From positions 1-32,896 of the forward strand of contig JBAWVG010000012.1 of the NCBI GenBank assembly GCA_037147395.1: 32,896 nt of DNA. Direction: 5' to 3'. Every line of letters begins with the position of its first letter. Position 1 is the first letter of the stretch. Shown here piece by piece: positions 1 through 7,064 of this stretch. The position numbers and the translations under genes are program-made. The notes below the pieces were generated by a model, which saw only the letters and a list, made by a program, of their open reading frames with translations, did no database searches and was not told the origin of the DNA. This stretch comes from VFJL01 sp037147395 (GTDB lineage: Bacteria; Pseudomonadota; Gammaproteobacteria; Burkholderiales; Nitrosomonadaceae).

Positions 1-56
1 TCCGTGAGGGTGGAAGAACCGTTGGCGCCGGCGTCGTGGCGAAAGTTATTGAGTAA
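1..56 (+). CDS. tuf: Elongation factor Tu, C-terminal end (partial)
   Basis: The first 56 bases encode the last residues of EF-Tu, reading REGGRTVGAGVVAKVIE followed by TAA. This matches the conserved end of domain III, where the RxGGxTVGAG strand sits at the tRNA-binding face. The rest of the gene lies outside the window. EF-Tu delivers aminoacyl-tRNA to the ribosome as a GTP complex. A tuf gene directly upstream of rpsJ is the usual str-S10 junction in Proteobacteria, so transcription from the str operon may read into the ribosomal cluster. Confidence 0.93.
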   Translation, partial: REGGRTVGAGVVAKVIE

Positions 57-71
57 TGACGGACTAAGGCG

Positions 72-125
72 ACAGGATTCTGAAATAAGTGCTGAAAAAG
101 CAAATTAACGAATCCAGAATCCTGT
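72..125 (+). promoter_or_regulatory. Leader hairpin between tuf and rpsJ
   Basis: ACAGGATTCTG (72-82) and CAGAATCCTGT (115-125) are perfect 11-bp complements separated by 32 nt, which include a small inner GCT/AGC pairing. No T-run follows, so this does not look like a normal intrinsic terminator for tuf. It could be an rpsJ leader structure, an mRNA-processing site or a weak tuf terminator. A direct repeat AGGTTTAAC follows at 139-147 and 150-158; the second copy carries the Shine-Dalgarno (GAGG) of rpsJ. Confidence 0.5.
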
Positions 126-162
126 ATCCTCCATCCCTAGGTTTAACTGAGGTTTAACATAA

Positions 163-471
163 ATGCAAAACCAGAAAATTCGTATCCGCCTCAAGGCATT
201 TGATTATCGTCTGATTGACAAATCAGCAATGGAGATTGTTGAAACAGCTAAACGCACTGGCGCAGTAGTTAAGGGCCCCGTACCTCTGCCAACCCGGATT
301 GAGAGGTTCGACGTATTACGATCGCCGCATGTCAACAAGACCTCTCGTGACCAGTTTGAGATACGCACCCATTTACGTTTAATGGATATCATTGATCCAA
401 CCGATAAGACGGTCGACGCCCTGATGAAATTGGATTTGCCTGCGGGCGTGGATGTAGAAATAAAATTGTAG
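163..471 (+). CDS. rpsJ: 30S ribosomal protein S10
   Basis: The 102-aa product has the full length of S10, a 30S head protein that also acts as the NusE subunit of the NusB-S10 antitermination complex. The conserved extended loop SPHVNKTSRDQFE and the start NQKIRIRLKAFDYRLID are clear. The ATG is preceded by a GAGG Shine-Dalgarno about 10 nt upstream. It is the first gene of the S10 operon, separated from tuf by a 106-nt structured spacer and from rplC by an unusually long 119-nt spacer. Confidence 0.98.
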   Translation: MQNQKIRIRLKAFDYRLIDKSAMEIVETAKRTGAVVKGPVPLPTRIERFDVLRSPHVNKTSRDQFEIRTHLRLMDIIDPTDKTVDALMKLDLPAGVDVEIKL

Positions 472-486
472 TTTTATAAAAAAGAG

Positions 487-569
487 TTTTGAGTTCACTA
501 TTTTCAGATCACTTTTTTGAAAAAGTAGCTCAAACAAGCTTGTAATCTGCCGGTCAATTGTAATCGGCA
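487..569 (+). promoter_or_regulatory. Structured rpsJ-rplC spacer (candidate leader or attenuator)
   Basis: The 119-nt gap holds several nested inverted repeats. ACTTTT (511-516) pairs with AAAAGT (521-526) around a TTGA loop, and TTGAG (489-493) pairs with CTCAA (529-533) outside it. TTTTCA (501-506) could instead pair with TGAAAA (518-523), so two folds compete. ACAAGCTTGT (534-543) is a palindrome, and TGCCG (548-552) pairs with CGGCA (565-569). Neighbouring genes mostly overlap or sit within 20 nt, so a structured gap here suggests RNA-level control. Its function is inferred only. Confidence 0.45.
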
Positions 570-590
570 CCTTTAAAAAGGGAAATTAAA

Positions 591-1292
591 ATGAGCTTAG
601 GACTCGTCGGCCGCAAGGTTGGCATGACTCGCATTTTTACGGATGATGGTGAAAGCCAGCCGGTGACTGTGCTTGATGTGTCAAACAACCGCGTCACACA
701 AATCAAAACACCTGATACAGATGGTTATTCTGCCGTGCAGGTGACCTTTGGTAAACGACGCGCCAGTCGTGTTAATAAACCATCAGCGGGGCATTTCGCT
801 AAAGCTGCAGTTGAAGCTGGCCACATGCTCAAGGAATTCCGCGTCACCACGGATCAACTCTCCAGTCTCAAGCCCGGTGAAGTCATTGGGGTCGATATCT
901 TCCAAGTTGGGCAGAAGGTGGATGTAACGGGTATCTCAATCGGCAAGGGTTTTGCCGGTGTTATCAAGAGACATCATTTCTCTTCAAATCGTGCCACACA
1001 CGGAAATTCAAAATCACACAATGTTCCGGGATCCATTGGGATGGCACAGGACCCAGGTCGAGTATTCCCAGGTAAGCGTATGTCAGGACATCTGGGAAGT
1101 GTACAAAGAACCACCCAGAACCTAGTCATCATTCGGGTTGACTCTGAGCGCGGACTACTCTTAATTAAAGGCGCGATCCCCGGTTCAAGGGGTGGTGATG
1201 TGGTCGTACATCCCAGCGTCAAGACTCCGAGGGTCGGAGCTAAGCCAGTCGTCAAGATTGATCCTAAGGCTGGAAAGAAGGTGGGTGCATAA
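591..1292 (+). CDS. rplC: 50S ribosomal protein L3
   Basis: The 233-aa product is L3, an early 23S rRNA-binding assembly protein whose central extension reaches the peptidyl transferase centre. It starts SLGLVGRKVGMTRIF, and the conserved loop GSIGMAQDPGRVFPGK contains Gln153, equivalent to the glutamine methylated by PrmB in E. coli L3. It is longer than E. coli L3 (209 aa) because of a basic C-terminal tail ending KAGKKVGA. AAGGGAAA serves as the Shine-Dalgarno. The stop overlaps the rplD start by one base (TAATG), implying translational coupling. Confidence 0.98.
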   Translation: MSLGLVGRKVGMTRIFTDDGESQPVTVLDVSNNRVTQIKTPDTDGYSAVQVTFGKRRASRVNKPSAGHFAKAAVEAGHMLKEFRVTTDQLSSLKPGEVIGVDIFQVGQKVDVTGISIGKGFAGVIKRHHFSSNRATHGNSKSHNVPGSIGMAQDPGRVFPGKRMSGHLGSVQRTTQNLVIIRVDSERGLLLIKGAIPGSRGGDVVVHPSVKTPRVGAKPVVKIDPKAGKKVGA

Positions 1293-1912
1293 TGGAAATT
1301 AAACTTATTAAAGATGACGGTCAGTCTGATTCTAATATTACGGCATCAGATGCACTGTTCGCACGCGAATATAATGAGTCACTCGTCCATCAGGTTGTCA
1401 CAGCCTACCTAGCAAATGCACGTAGCGCCAACCGTGCTCAGAAAGGACGTTCAGATGTCGCTAAATCCACTCGCAAGCCATGGGGGCAAAAAGGAACAGG
1501 GCGTGCACGGGCGGGGATGGCCTCTAGTCCATTGTGGCGTGGGGGCGGAAAGATCTTCCCTAATAGTCCTGAAGAAAATTTCAGCCATAAACTAAACCGG
1601 AAAATGTACCGTGCTGGCATAGGCGCAATCCTATCCCAATTGGTTCGGGAGAGCCGGTTGTCAGTGATCGATAATTTCACAGTAGACACGCCGAAAACTA
1701 AGACGCTCGCGCAAAAACTGAAGAGCTTAGGGATGGATGAGGTGATGATTATCACTGATAAGGTGGATGAGAATCTGTACCTCTCCTCACGTAATCTACC
1801 GCATGTCATGATCGTTGAGGTCGGCCATGCCGACCCCGTCAGCCTACTTCGCTTTGCTCATGTCATTATGACTCGCAGTGCGGTGACACAAATAGAGGAG
1901 TTGCTGGCATGA
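1292..1912 (+). CDS. rplD: 50S ribosomal protein L4
   Basis: The 206-aa product is L4, a 50S assembly-initiator protein whose extended loop lines the exit tunnel. The loop sequence RKPWGQKGTGRARAG followed by SPLWRGGG is unmistakable. In E. coli L4 also represses the S10 operon through the rpsJ leader; whether that holds here is unknown, although the rpsJ and rplC leaders are structured. It overlaps rplC by 1 nt and rplW by 4 nt (ATGA), as in a tightly coupled operon. Confidence 0.98.
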   Translation: MEIKLIKDDGQSDSNITASDALFAREYNESLVHQVVTAYLANARSANRAQKGRSDVAKSTRKPWGQKGTGRARAGMASSPLWRGGGKIFPNSPEENFSHKLNRKMYRAGIGAILSQLVRESRLSVIDNFTVDTPKTKTLAQKLKSLGMDEVMIITDKVDENLYLSSRNLPHVMIVEVGHADPVSLLRFAHVIMTRSAVTQIEELLA

Positions 1913-2244
1913 CCACAAAAACATTCAACCCTGAAAGGCTGATGCAGATCATACTGGCCCCTCAGGTCTCCGAAAAGGCGACACTCATCGCTGAAAAGCA
2001 TAACCAGATCATCTTTCGTGTCGTTCAGGATGCGACCAAGGCTGAGATTAAGGCAGCGGTCGAGTTAATGTGGAAGGCACAGAGCATTCAAGTAGATACG
2101 GTACAAGTGGCCAACATCAAGGGCAAGGAAAAGCGTTTTGGCAAGTTTATGGGTCGACGCAGTAATTGGAAGAAGGCCTTTGTTGGGATCAAGTCTGGGC
2201 AGGAAATAAATTTTGCTGAAATCGCACAAGGAGGGGGTAAATAA
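1909..2244 (+). CDS. rplW: 50S ribosomal protein L23
   Basis: The 111-aa product is L23, which sits at the tunnel exit and is the docking site for trigger factor and SRP. Family features include the N-terminal stretch IILAPQVSEKATLIAEKHNQ and the basic loop KGKEKRFGKFMGRRSNWKKA. It is slightly longer than E. coli L23 (100 aa) because of an N-terminal extension. Its ATG lies inside the rplD stop (ATGA overlap), with GGAG about 10 nt upstream. The last codons carry AAGGAGGGGG, the Shine-Dalgarno for rplB. Confidence 0.98.
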   Translation: MTTKTFNPERLMQIILAPQVSEKATLIAEKHNQIIFRVVQDATKAEIKAAVELMWKAQSIQVDTVQVANIKGKEKRFGKFMGRRSNWKKAFVGIKSGQEINFAEIAQGGGK

Positions 2245-3077
2245 TGGCACTGATTAAAGTTAAACCAACCTCTCCGGGGCGGCGCGCGGTTGTTAAGGTC
2301 GTTAATCCAGAGTTGCATAAGGGTGCTCCCTACTCAAAGCTTCTGGAAAAGCAGAGCCATACCGCCGGTCGCAATAACAATGGTCATATCACCACTCGTC
2401 ATATGGGTGGGGGTCATAAACAGCATTACCGTAAGGTCGACTTCCGCCGTAATAAGGATGGAATCCCTGCTAAGGTCGAGCGGTTAGAATATGATCCGAA
2501 CCGTAGCGCGAATCTGGCTTTATTGTGTTATGCAGATGGTGAACGTCGTTACATCATTGCCCCTAAGGGTATTAGCGCTGGGATGCAACTGCTAAACGGA
2601 GGCGATGCCCCCATCAAGAATGGTAATACCTTGCCGCTACGCAATATTCCAGTTGGAAGTACCATACACTGCGTGGAGATGCTTCCTGGAAAGGGGGCTC
2701 AACTAGCCCGTTCTGCGGGTACATCGGTTCAGTTACTGGCTCGGGAAGGGGATTACGCGCAGTTACGTCTACGTTCAGGTGAAATTCGTAAGGTGCATGT
2801 AGACTGCCGTGCCACACTCGGAGAGGTGGGTAATGAAGAACACAATCTGAGATCCATCGGAAAGGCGGGAGCTAACCGATGGAGAGGGATTCGACCGACT
2901 GTACGGGGTGTGGTCATGAATCCGGTCGACCATCCTCATGGTGGCGGTGAAGGAAAGACTGCAGCAGGTCGTCATCCGGTCAGTCCGTGGGGAACGCCTG
3001 CAAAGGGTTACCGTACCCGTGGCAACAAGCGCACTGACGGCATGATCGTACGCCGCCGCTATTCGAACAAGGGATAA
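2244..3077 (+). CDS. rplB: 50S ribosomal protein L2
   Basis: The 277-aa product is L2, required for subunit association and for building the peptidyl transferase region. The universally conserved C-terminal segment MNPVDHPHGGGEG, which contains the functionally important histidine, is intact. GRNNNGHITTRHMGGGHKQ marks the N-terminal RNA-binding part. The start overlaps the rplW stop by one base and uses the very strong AAGGAGGGGG site inside rplW. Length agrees with the 274-277 aa typical of proteobacterial L2. Confidence 0.99.
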   Translation: MALIKVKPTSPGRRAVVKVVNPELHKGAPYSKLLEKQSHTAGRNNNGHITTRHMGGGHKQHYRKVDFRRNKDGIPAKVERLEYDPNRSANLALLCYADGERRYIIAPKGISAGMQLLNGGDAPIKNGNTLPLRNIPVGSTIHCVEMLPGKGAQLARSAGTSVQLLAREGDYAQLRLRSGEIRKVHVDCRATLGEVGNEEHNLRSIGKAGANRWRGIRPTVRGVVMNPVDHPHGGGEGKTAAGRHPVSPWGTPAKGYRTRGNKRTDGMIVRRRYSNKG

Positions 3078-3083
3078 TAAATC

Positions 3084-3371
3084 ATGGCACGTTCAGTAAA
3101 AAAAGGCCCATTTGTAGATCTGCACCTGATAAACAAGGTCGAGGCGGCGCGCGCGACCAACGATAAGAGGCCGATCAAGACTTGGTCACGTCGTTCTACC
3201 GTCTTGCCAGACTTTATCGGGCTGACTATTGCAATCCATAACGGAAAACAGCATATACCCGTCTACGTAACCGAGAATATGGTGGGACATAAGCTGGGTG
3301 AGTTCTCCCACACACGTACATTCAAGGGACATTCTGGCGACAAGAAGGCATCAGCTGGGTCGAAGAAATAG
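3084..3371 (+). CDS. rpsS: 30S ribosomal protein S19
   Basis: The 95-aa product is S19, a 30S head protein near the A-site tRNA and the bridge to the 50S. It begins ARSVKKGPFVDLHL, carries KTWSRRSTVLPDFIG, and ends with the conserved GHKLGEFSHTRTFKGH. The start lies 6 nt after the rplB stop, which itself provides the GGGATAA ribosome-binding region. Confidence 0.98.
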   Translation: MARSVKKGPFVDLHLINKVEAARATNDKRPIKTWSRRSTVLPDFIGLTIAIHNGKQHIPVYVTENMVGHKLGEFSHTRTFKGHSGDKKASAGSKK

Positions 3372-3382
3372 GAGTAATGAAT

Positions 3383-3730
3383 ATGCAAACAACTGCAATA
3401 CTACGTGGGGTTCGGTTATCTGAACAAAAGGGCCGGCTGGTCGCAGACCAGATTCGCGGTTTGCCGGTGGACCGTGCACTCAACTTACTCGCATTCAGCC
3501 CAAAGAAGGGTGCGGTCATCATTCGTAAATTGCTGGAATCCGCAATTGCCAATGCTGAACATAATGAGGGTGCTGATATCGATGAGCTCAAAGTGGCAAC
3601 GATATATGTCGATCGAGGGCCCTCGCTAATGAGGACGAGCACACGTGCCAAGGGACGTGGCAATCGTATCGTCAAGCCAACCTGTCACATACTTCTCACT
3701 GTCGGCGACAAAGCCGGCAATAAAAAATAA
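3383..3730 (+). CDS. rplV: 50S ribosomal protein L22
   Basis: L22 folds early on 23S rRNA, and its beta-hairpin lines the exit tunnel. The sequence begins MQTTAILRGVRLSEQKGRLVADQIRG and contains the family core NAEHNEGADIDEL. I chose the ATG at 3383 (115 aa) because AGGAG at 3370-3374 is 8 nt upstream. An in-frame ATG at 3377 gives 117 aa but is only 2 nt from that site. The tunnel loop reads GPSLMRTSTRAKGRGNRI. Confidence 0.96.
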   Translation: MQTTAILRGVRLSEQKGRLVADQIRGLPVDRALNLLAFSPKKGAVIIRKLLESAIANAEHNEGADIDELKVATIYVDRGPSLMRTSTRAKGRGNRIVKPTCHILLTVGDKAGNKK

Positions 3731-3748
3731 AAGGGCGCAGAGGGAATT

Positions 3749-4681
3749 ATGGGACAGAAAATACATCCAACAGGCTTTCGACTCTCCGTACTGAAGAATT
3801 GGTCATCGAAGTGGTACGCCAATAGCAAGAATTTTCCGGTGATGCTGAATGAAGATATCAAGGTACGTGAATATCTCAAAAAGAAGCTAGCACATGCATC
3901 GGTTGGCAAGGTCATTATCGAGAGGCCTTCTAAGAATGCTCGGATCACCATCTACAGCTCTCGTCCAGGAATTGTAATTGGTAAGAAGGGTGAAGATATC
4001 GAAGTCCTTCGTAGTGAACTACAGAAGAGAATGGGTGTACCGGTCCATGTCAATATCGAAGAGATTCGTAAGCCAGAGATTGATGCTCAACTGATCGCAG
4101 ATAATATCGCTCAGCAACTAGAAAAACGGATCATGTTCCGTAGGGCCATGAAGAGGGCCATGCAGAATGCAATGCGACTGGGTGCTCAGGGGATCAAGAT
4201 CATGAGTTCGGGTCGTCTAAACGGGATCGAGATCGCTCGCAGAGAGTGGTACCGTGAGGGACGTGTTCCACTCCATACCTTAAGGGCTGATCTGGATTAT
4301 GGTACATCCGAAGCTCAGACTACATATGGGATCATCGGCATCAAGGTATGGGTATTTAAGGGTGAGGTGATTGGGCATAACGAACAAAATGCAGTGGCGA
4401 GCACTCCCGCTACAGCGACCCCTGCAGCCGAGATCGAGAAGAAGCGTCTACCAACACCCTCCCCTAAGAGGCCACCAGCAGGGCTACCTAAGGTAGCTGC
4501 AGATGCCGCGAAGCCTGCGATCAAGGCCAAGCCGAAAGCCAAGACTGGCGATGAGACGAAGGTTGCGGTCAAGACAGTTAAGAAAACGGTCAGTGCAGAC
4601 GAGAAGGCCCCCGTCAAGACAGCGGTCAAAAAGACCGTAAAAACAGTAAAGCCAGGAGCTAAAGATGCAGCAACCAGCTAG
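3749..4681 (+). CDS. rpsC: 30S ribosomal protein S3 with long basic C-terminal tail
   Basis: The N-terminal 210 or so residues are canonical S3: MGQKIHPTGFRL start, KH type II domain with VIGKKGEDIEVLRSEL, and the C-terminal domain with GRLNGIEIARREWYREGRVPLHTLRADLDYG. S3 lies at the mRNA entry site and contributes to helicase activity. The protein is 310 aa against 233 in E. coli. The extra 90-odd residues are a low-complexity Lys/Ala/Pro/Thr/Val tail with repeated VKTVKKTV-like units, probably disordered and RNA-binding. The gene overlaps rplP by 17 nt. Confidence 0.98.
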   Translation: MGQKIHPTGFRLSVLKNWSSKWYANSKNFPVMLNEDIKVREYLKKKLAHASVGKVIIERPSKNARITIYSSRPGIVIGKKGEDIEVLRSELQKRMGVPVHVNIEEIRKPEIDAQLIADNIAQQLEKRIMFRRAMKRAMQNAMRLGAQGIKIMSSGRLNGIEIARREWYREGRVPLHTLRADLDYGTSEAQTTYGIIGIKVWVFKGEVIGHNEQNAVASTPATATPAAEIEKKRLPTPSPKRPPAGLPKVAADAAKPAIKAKPKAKTGDETKVAVKTVKKTVSADEKAPVKTAVKKTVKTVKPGAKDAATS

Positions 4682-5081
4682 ATCAAAATACCGTAAACAG
4701 CAAAAAGGCCGCAACAAGGGTGTTGCGACCCGGGGTGCTAAGGTCAGTTTTGGTGAGTATGGACTCAAGGCCGTGGGTAGAGGTCGCCTGACAGCGCGGC
4801 AGATTGAGGCAGCAAGACGGGCCATGACTCGCCATATCAAGCGTGGGGGTCGCATTTGGATCCGTATATTCCCGGACAAGCCGATATCACACAAACCAGC
4901 AGAAGTTCGTATGGGTAATGGAAAGGGGAATCCTGAGTACTTCGTGGCAGAGATTCAGCCAGGCAAGATGCTGTATGAAATGGACGGGGTTGATGAAGTG
5001 TTGGCACGTCAGGCATTCCGGTTGGCCGCTGCTAAGCTACCGATTGAAACCACATTTGTTGTCAGACAATTAGGCGGTTAA
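4665..5081 (+). CDS. rplP: 50S ribosomal protein L16
   Basis: The 138-aa product is L16, which helps shape the A-site and the binding site of ribosome recycling factor. Family hallmarks are KYRKQQKGRNKG near the start, RGGRIWIRIFPDKPISHKPAEVRMG in the middle, and LPIETTFVVR at the end. The start lies inside the rpsC tail (17-nt overlap), with AGGAG at 4654-4658 upstream. The stop overlaps the rpmC start by one base (TAATG). Confidence 0.98.
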   Translation: MQQPARSKYRKQQKGRNKGVATRGAKVSFGEYGLKAVGRGRLTARQIEAARRAMTRHIKRGGRIWIRIFPDKPISHKPAEVRMGNGKGNPEYFVAEIQPGKMLYEMDGVDEVLARQAFRLAAAKLPIETTFVVRQLGG

Positions 5082-5278
5082 TGATGAAGACAAGTGAACT
5101 CAGAGATAAGAGCCCTGCTGAATTGCAGCAAGAATTAATGTCATTGCTGAAGGCGCAGTTTGGATTACGGATGCAGCATGCTACTCAGCAACTGGGCAAT
5201 ACCAATCAGTTACAGATTGTGCGACGTGATATCGCGCGCACGAAAACCATCATCAGTCAGAAAGCGAAACAATCATGA
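5081..5278 (+). CDS. rpmC: 50S ribosomal protein L29
   Basis: The 65-aa alpha-helical hairpin protein L29 flanks L23 at the tunnel exit. Its sequence is typical: MKTSELRDKSPAELQQEL, LLKAQFGLRMQHATQQLGN, and RRDIARTKTII. The gene starts with two adjacent ATGs (5081 and 5084); either is possible, and the second gives the more usual MKTSEL start. It is coupled to rplP upstream (1-nt overlap) and to rpsQ downstream (ATGA). Confidence 0.96.
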   Translation: MMKTSELRDKSPAELQQELMSLLKAQFGLRMQHATQQLGNTNQLQIVRRDIARTKTIISQKAKQS

Positions 5279-5538
5279 GCGAAACGAATTCAGGACGCAG
5301 TCTCTCGGGTAAGGTGGTGAGTGATAAGATGAACAAGACCATCACCGTCTTGGTTGAGAGAAAGGTCAAGCACCCACTCTATGGAAAGATCATGGTCCGT
5401 ACCAAGAAGTACCATGCACATGATGAGACCAATGAGTTTCATATGGGTGATCTGGTGACCATTGAAGAGTGTCGGCCACTCTCCAAGACCAAGGCATGGC
5501 GGGTGACCAAGCTAATCGAAAAGGGCAATGCAGCCTGA
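5275..5538 (+). CDS. rpsQ: 30S ribosomal protein S17
   Basis: The 87-aa product is S17, a primary 16S rRNA-binding protein with an OB fold. GKVVSDKMNKTITVLVERKVKHPLYGK and the loop KKYHAHDETNEFHMGD identify it. It starts in the ATGA overlap with rpmC. It is the last gene of the S10-operon block and is followed by a 255-nt spacer that carries a promoter for the next block. Confidence 0.98.
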   Translation: MSETNSGRSLSGKVVSDKMNKTITVLVERKVKHPLYGKIMVRTKKYHAHDETNEFHMGDLVTIEECRPLSKTKAWRVTKLIEKGNAA

Positions 5539-5626
5539 TTGATCTGACGAGTTAGGAATGAAAAATAGTAATTGAATAAAGGGGCAGGTAATTCATTAAG
5601 AAGTTTGGATTAAACAGGTTTAGATA

Positions 5627-5655
5627 TTGTTTACTTGCCAAAAGCCCCGTATAAT
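5627..5655 (+). promoter_or_regulatory. Predicted sigma-70 promoter of the spc block
   Basis: TTGTTT (5627-5632) is followed after 17 nt by a perfect TATAAT (5650-5655). It lies in the 255-nt gap between rpsQ and rplN, exactly where the E. coli spc operon promoter lies. Transcription would begin near 5662 and give a leader of about 130 nt before rplN. Confidence 0.7.
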
Positions 5656-5661
5656 TCCGCC

Positions 5662-5793
5662 TCTTCAGGCAATTGGTTTTTAGATTTTTAATACGCGTTG
5701 CCGGTCAATAACTGACAACGTCATAACCCGAACGGGATCCAATACTATCCACACAGGGCAACCTAAATGGAAAAGTTGGAAGAGTGAGTAAAA
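5662..5793 (+). promoter_or_regulatory. Leader upstream of rplN with hairpin-forming repeats
   Basis: After the predicted promoter the leader contains short complementary arms: CGTTG (5696-5700) with CAACG (5716-5720), GTCA (5704-5707) with TGAC (5713-5716), and CCCG (5727-5730) with CGGG (5733-5736). The 11-mer TGCCGGTCAAT at 5699-5709 also occurs at 548-558 in the rpsJ-rplC spacer. This suggests a shared protein-binding or RNA element, although chance is not excluded. Confidence 0.35.
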
Positions 5794-6162
5794 ATGATTC
5801 AAATGCAAACCATTCTACAAGCGGCCGACAATACCGGTGCGCGATCGATCATGTGCATCAAGGTCTTGGGGGGCTCTAAACGCCGCTATGCAGGGATTGG
5901 TGATGTGATTAAGGTCACTATTAAAGATGCAGCTCCTCGTGGTCGAGTCAAGAAGGGAGAGATCTACAATGCAGTCGTTGTAAGGACCGCAAAGGGAGTG
6001 AGACGTGTAGACGGATCGCTCATCAAGTTTGATAGTAATGCAGCCGTGTTGTTGAACGCTAAGCTAGAGCCGATCGGGACCCGTATATTTGGCCCGGTAA
6101 CACGTGAGCTGCGTAATGCACGCTTTATGAAAATCGTCTCACTTGCGCCAGAAGTTCTTTAA
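5794..6162 (+). CDS. rplN: 50S ribosomal protein L14
   Basis: The 122-aa product is L14, a beta-barrel protein at the subunit interface (bridge B8) and the binding target of the silencing factor RsfS. MIQMQTILQAADNTGARSI and the stretch VVVRTAKGVRRVDGS are diagnostic. GPVTRELRNARFMKIVSLAPEVL is the canonical C-terminus. It is the first gene of the spc block, behind its own predicted promoter. Confidence 0.98.
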   Translation: MIQMQTILQAADNTGARSIMCIKVLGGSKRRYAGIGDVIKVTIKDAAPRGRVKKGEIYNAVVVRTAKGVRRVDGSLIKFDSNAAVLLNAKLEPIGTRIFGPVTRELRNARFMKIVSLAPEVL

Positions 6163-6182
6163 GCGCACGGCAAGGAGTCAGT

Positions 6183-6500
6183 ATGCAAAAGATAAAGAAG
6201 GGTGATGATGTGATCGTCATCACGGGTAAGGATAAAGGAAAGCGCGGGACCGTGTTGCGTGTTGCGGACAGCAATCTGATCCTGGTTGAGGGTATCAATA
6301 AGGTCAAGAAGCACCAGAGTCCAAATCCTGGCAAGGGAACGACCGGTGGGATCATTGAGATGGAAAAGCCGATACAGATTTCAAATATAGCGATATTCAA
6401 TCCAACAACTCAAAAGGCCGATCGGGTTGGATTTAAGACGTTAGAAGACAAGCGCAAAGTACGATATTACAAATCAAATGGCGAGTTGCTCAACGCCTGA
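6183..6500 (+). CDS. rplX: 50S ribosomal protein L24
   Basis: The 105-aa product is L24, an assembly initiator of the 50S subunit. The KOW motif KKGDDVIVITGKDKGKRGTV opens the protein, followed by VEGINKVKKHQSPNP and the typical GGIIEMEKPI. AAGGAG at 6172-6177 lies 5 nt before the ATG. The gap to rplN is only 20 nt. Confidence 0.98.
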   Translation: MQKIKKGDDVIVITGKDKGKRGTVLRVADSNLILVEGINKVKKHQSPNPGKGTTGGIIEMEKPIQISNIAIFNPTTQKADRVGFKTLEDKRKVRYYKSNGELLNA

Positions 6501-6517
6501 GTTGGAATGAGGGAATA

Positions 6518-7057
6518 ATGGCTCGTTTGCAAGAATATTACCGTGATACCGTCGTTAAACAGCTGATGCAGCAGTTTGGCTACAAATCCATGATGGAAGT
6601 GCCCCGGATTCGCAAGATCACACTGAACATGGGTGTGGGAGAGGCGATTGCGGACAAAAAGATCATGGATAACGCCGTTGGCGATATGCAAAAAATAGCC
6701 GGACAGAAGCCAGTCGTGACCAAGGCCAAGAAGTCGATCGCGACCTTTAAGGTGCGTGAGGCCTATCCAGTTGGATGTATGGTCACACTAAGACGTGTTC
6801 GGATGTATGAATTTCTAGATCGTCTGGTCAGTGTTGCGATCCCTCGGATCCGAGATTTCCGTGGAATCTCAGGAAAGGCATTCGATGGTCGTGGTAATTA
6901 CAATATGGGTGTTAAGGAACAGATTATCTTTCCAGAGATTGAGTACGACAAGATCGATGCTCTGAGAGGGATGAATATCACCATTACCACTACCGCCAAG
7001 ACCGATGCAGAGGCCAAGGCATTGCTGGCAGCATTTAAGTTCCCATTTAAGAATTGA
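6518..7057 (+). CDS. rplE: 50S ribosomal protein L5
   Basis: The 179-aa product is L5, which binds 5S rRNA and touches P-site tRNA. The conserved core includes PRIRKITLNMGVGEA, GQKPVVTKAKKSIATFKVREA and GCMVTLR, ending with NITITTTAKTDAEAKALL. Length is identical to E. coli L5. In E. coli the S8 repressor binds the mRNA at the start of this gene; I did not verify an equivalent structure here. Confidence 0.98.
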   Translation: MARLQEYYRDTVVKQLMQQFGYKSMMEVPRIRKITLNMGVGEAIADKKIMDNAVGDMQKIAGQKPVVTKAKKSIATFKVREAYPVGCMVTLRRVRMYEFLDRLVSVAIPRIRDFRGISGKAFDGRGNYNMGVKEQIIFPEIEYDKIDALRGMNITITTTAKTDAEAKALLAAFKFPFKN

Positions 7058-7064
7058 GGATGTC

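Noticed and set aside
4315..4629. Minus-strand 104-aa hydrophobic ORF opposite the rpsC tail
   Set aside because: It is the antisense shadow of the Lys/Ala/Pro-rich tail of S3, with no ribosome-binding site of its own and no family resemblance.
4550..4665. Repeated AAG/GTC-rich units as a repeat array
   Set aside because: They are codon-level repeats of VKTVKK-type residues in the S3 tail, without spacers or conserved repeat length, so not CRISPR or a mobile repeat.
7005..7064. Longer S14 start within rplE
   Set aside because: The extra residues do not fit S14, and the ATG at 7065 with GAGGA gives the standard 101-aa protein.
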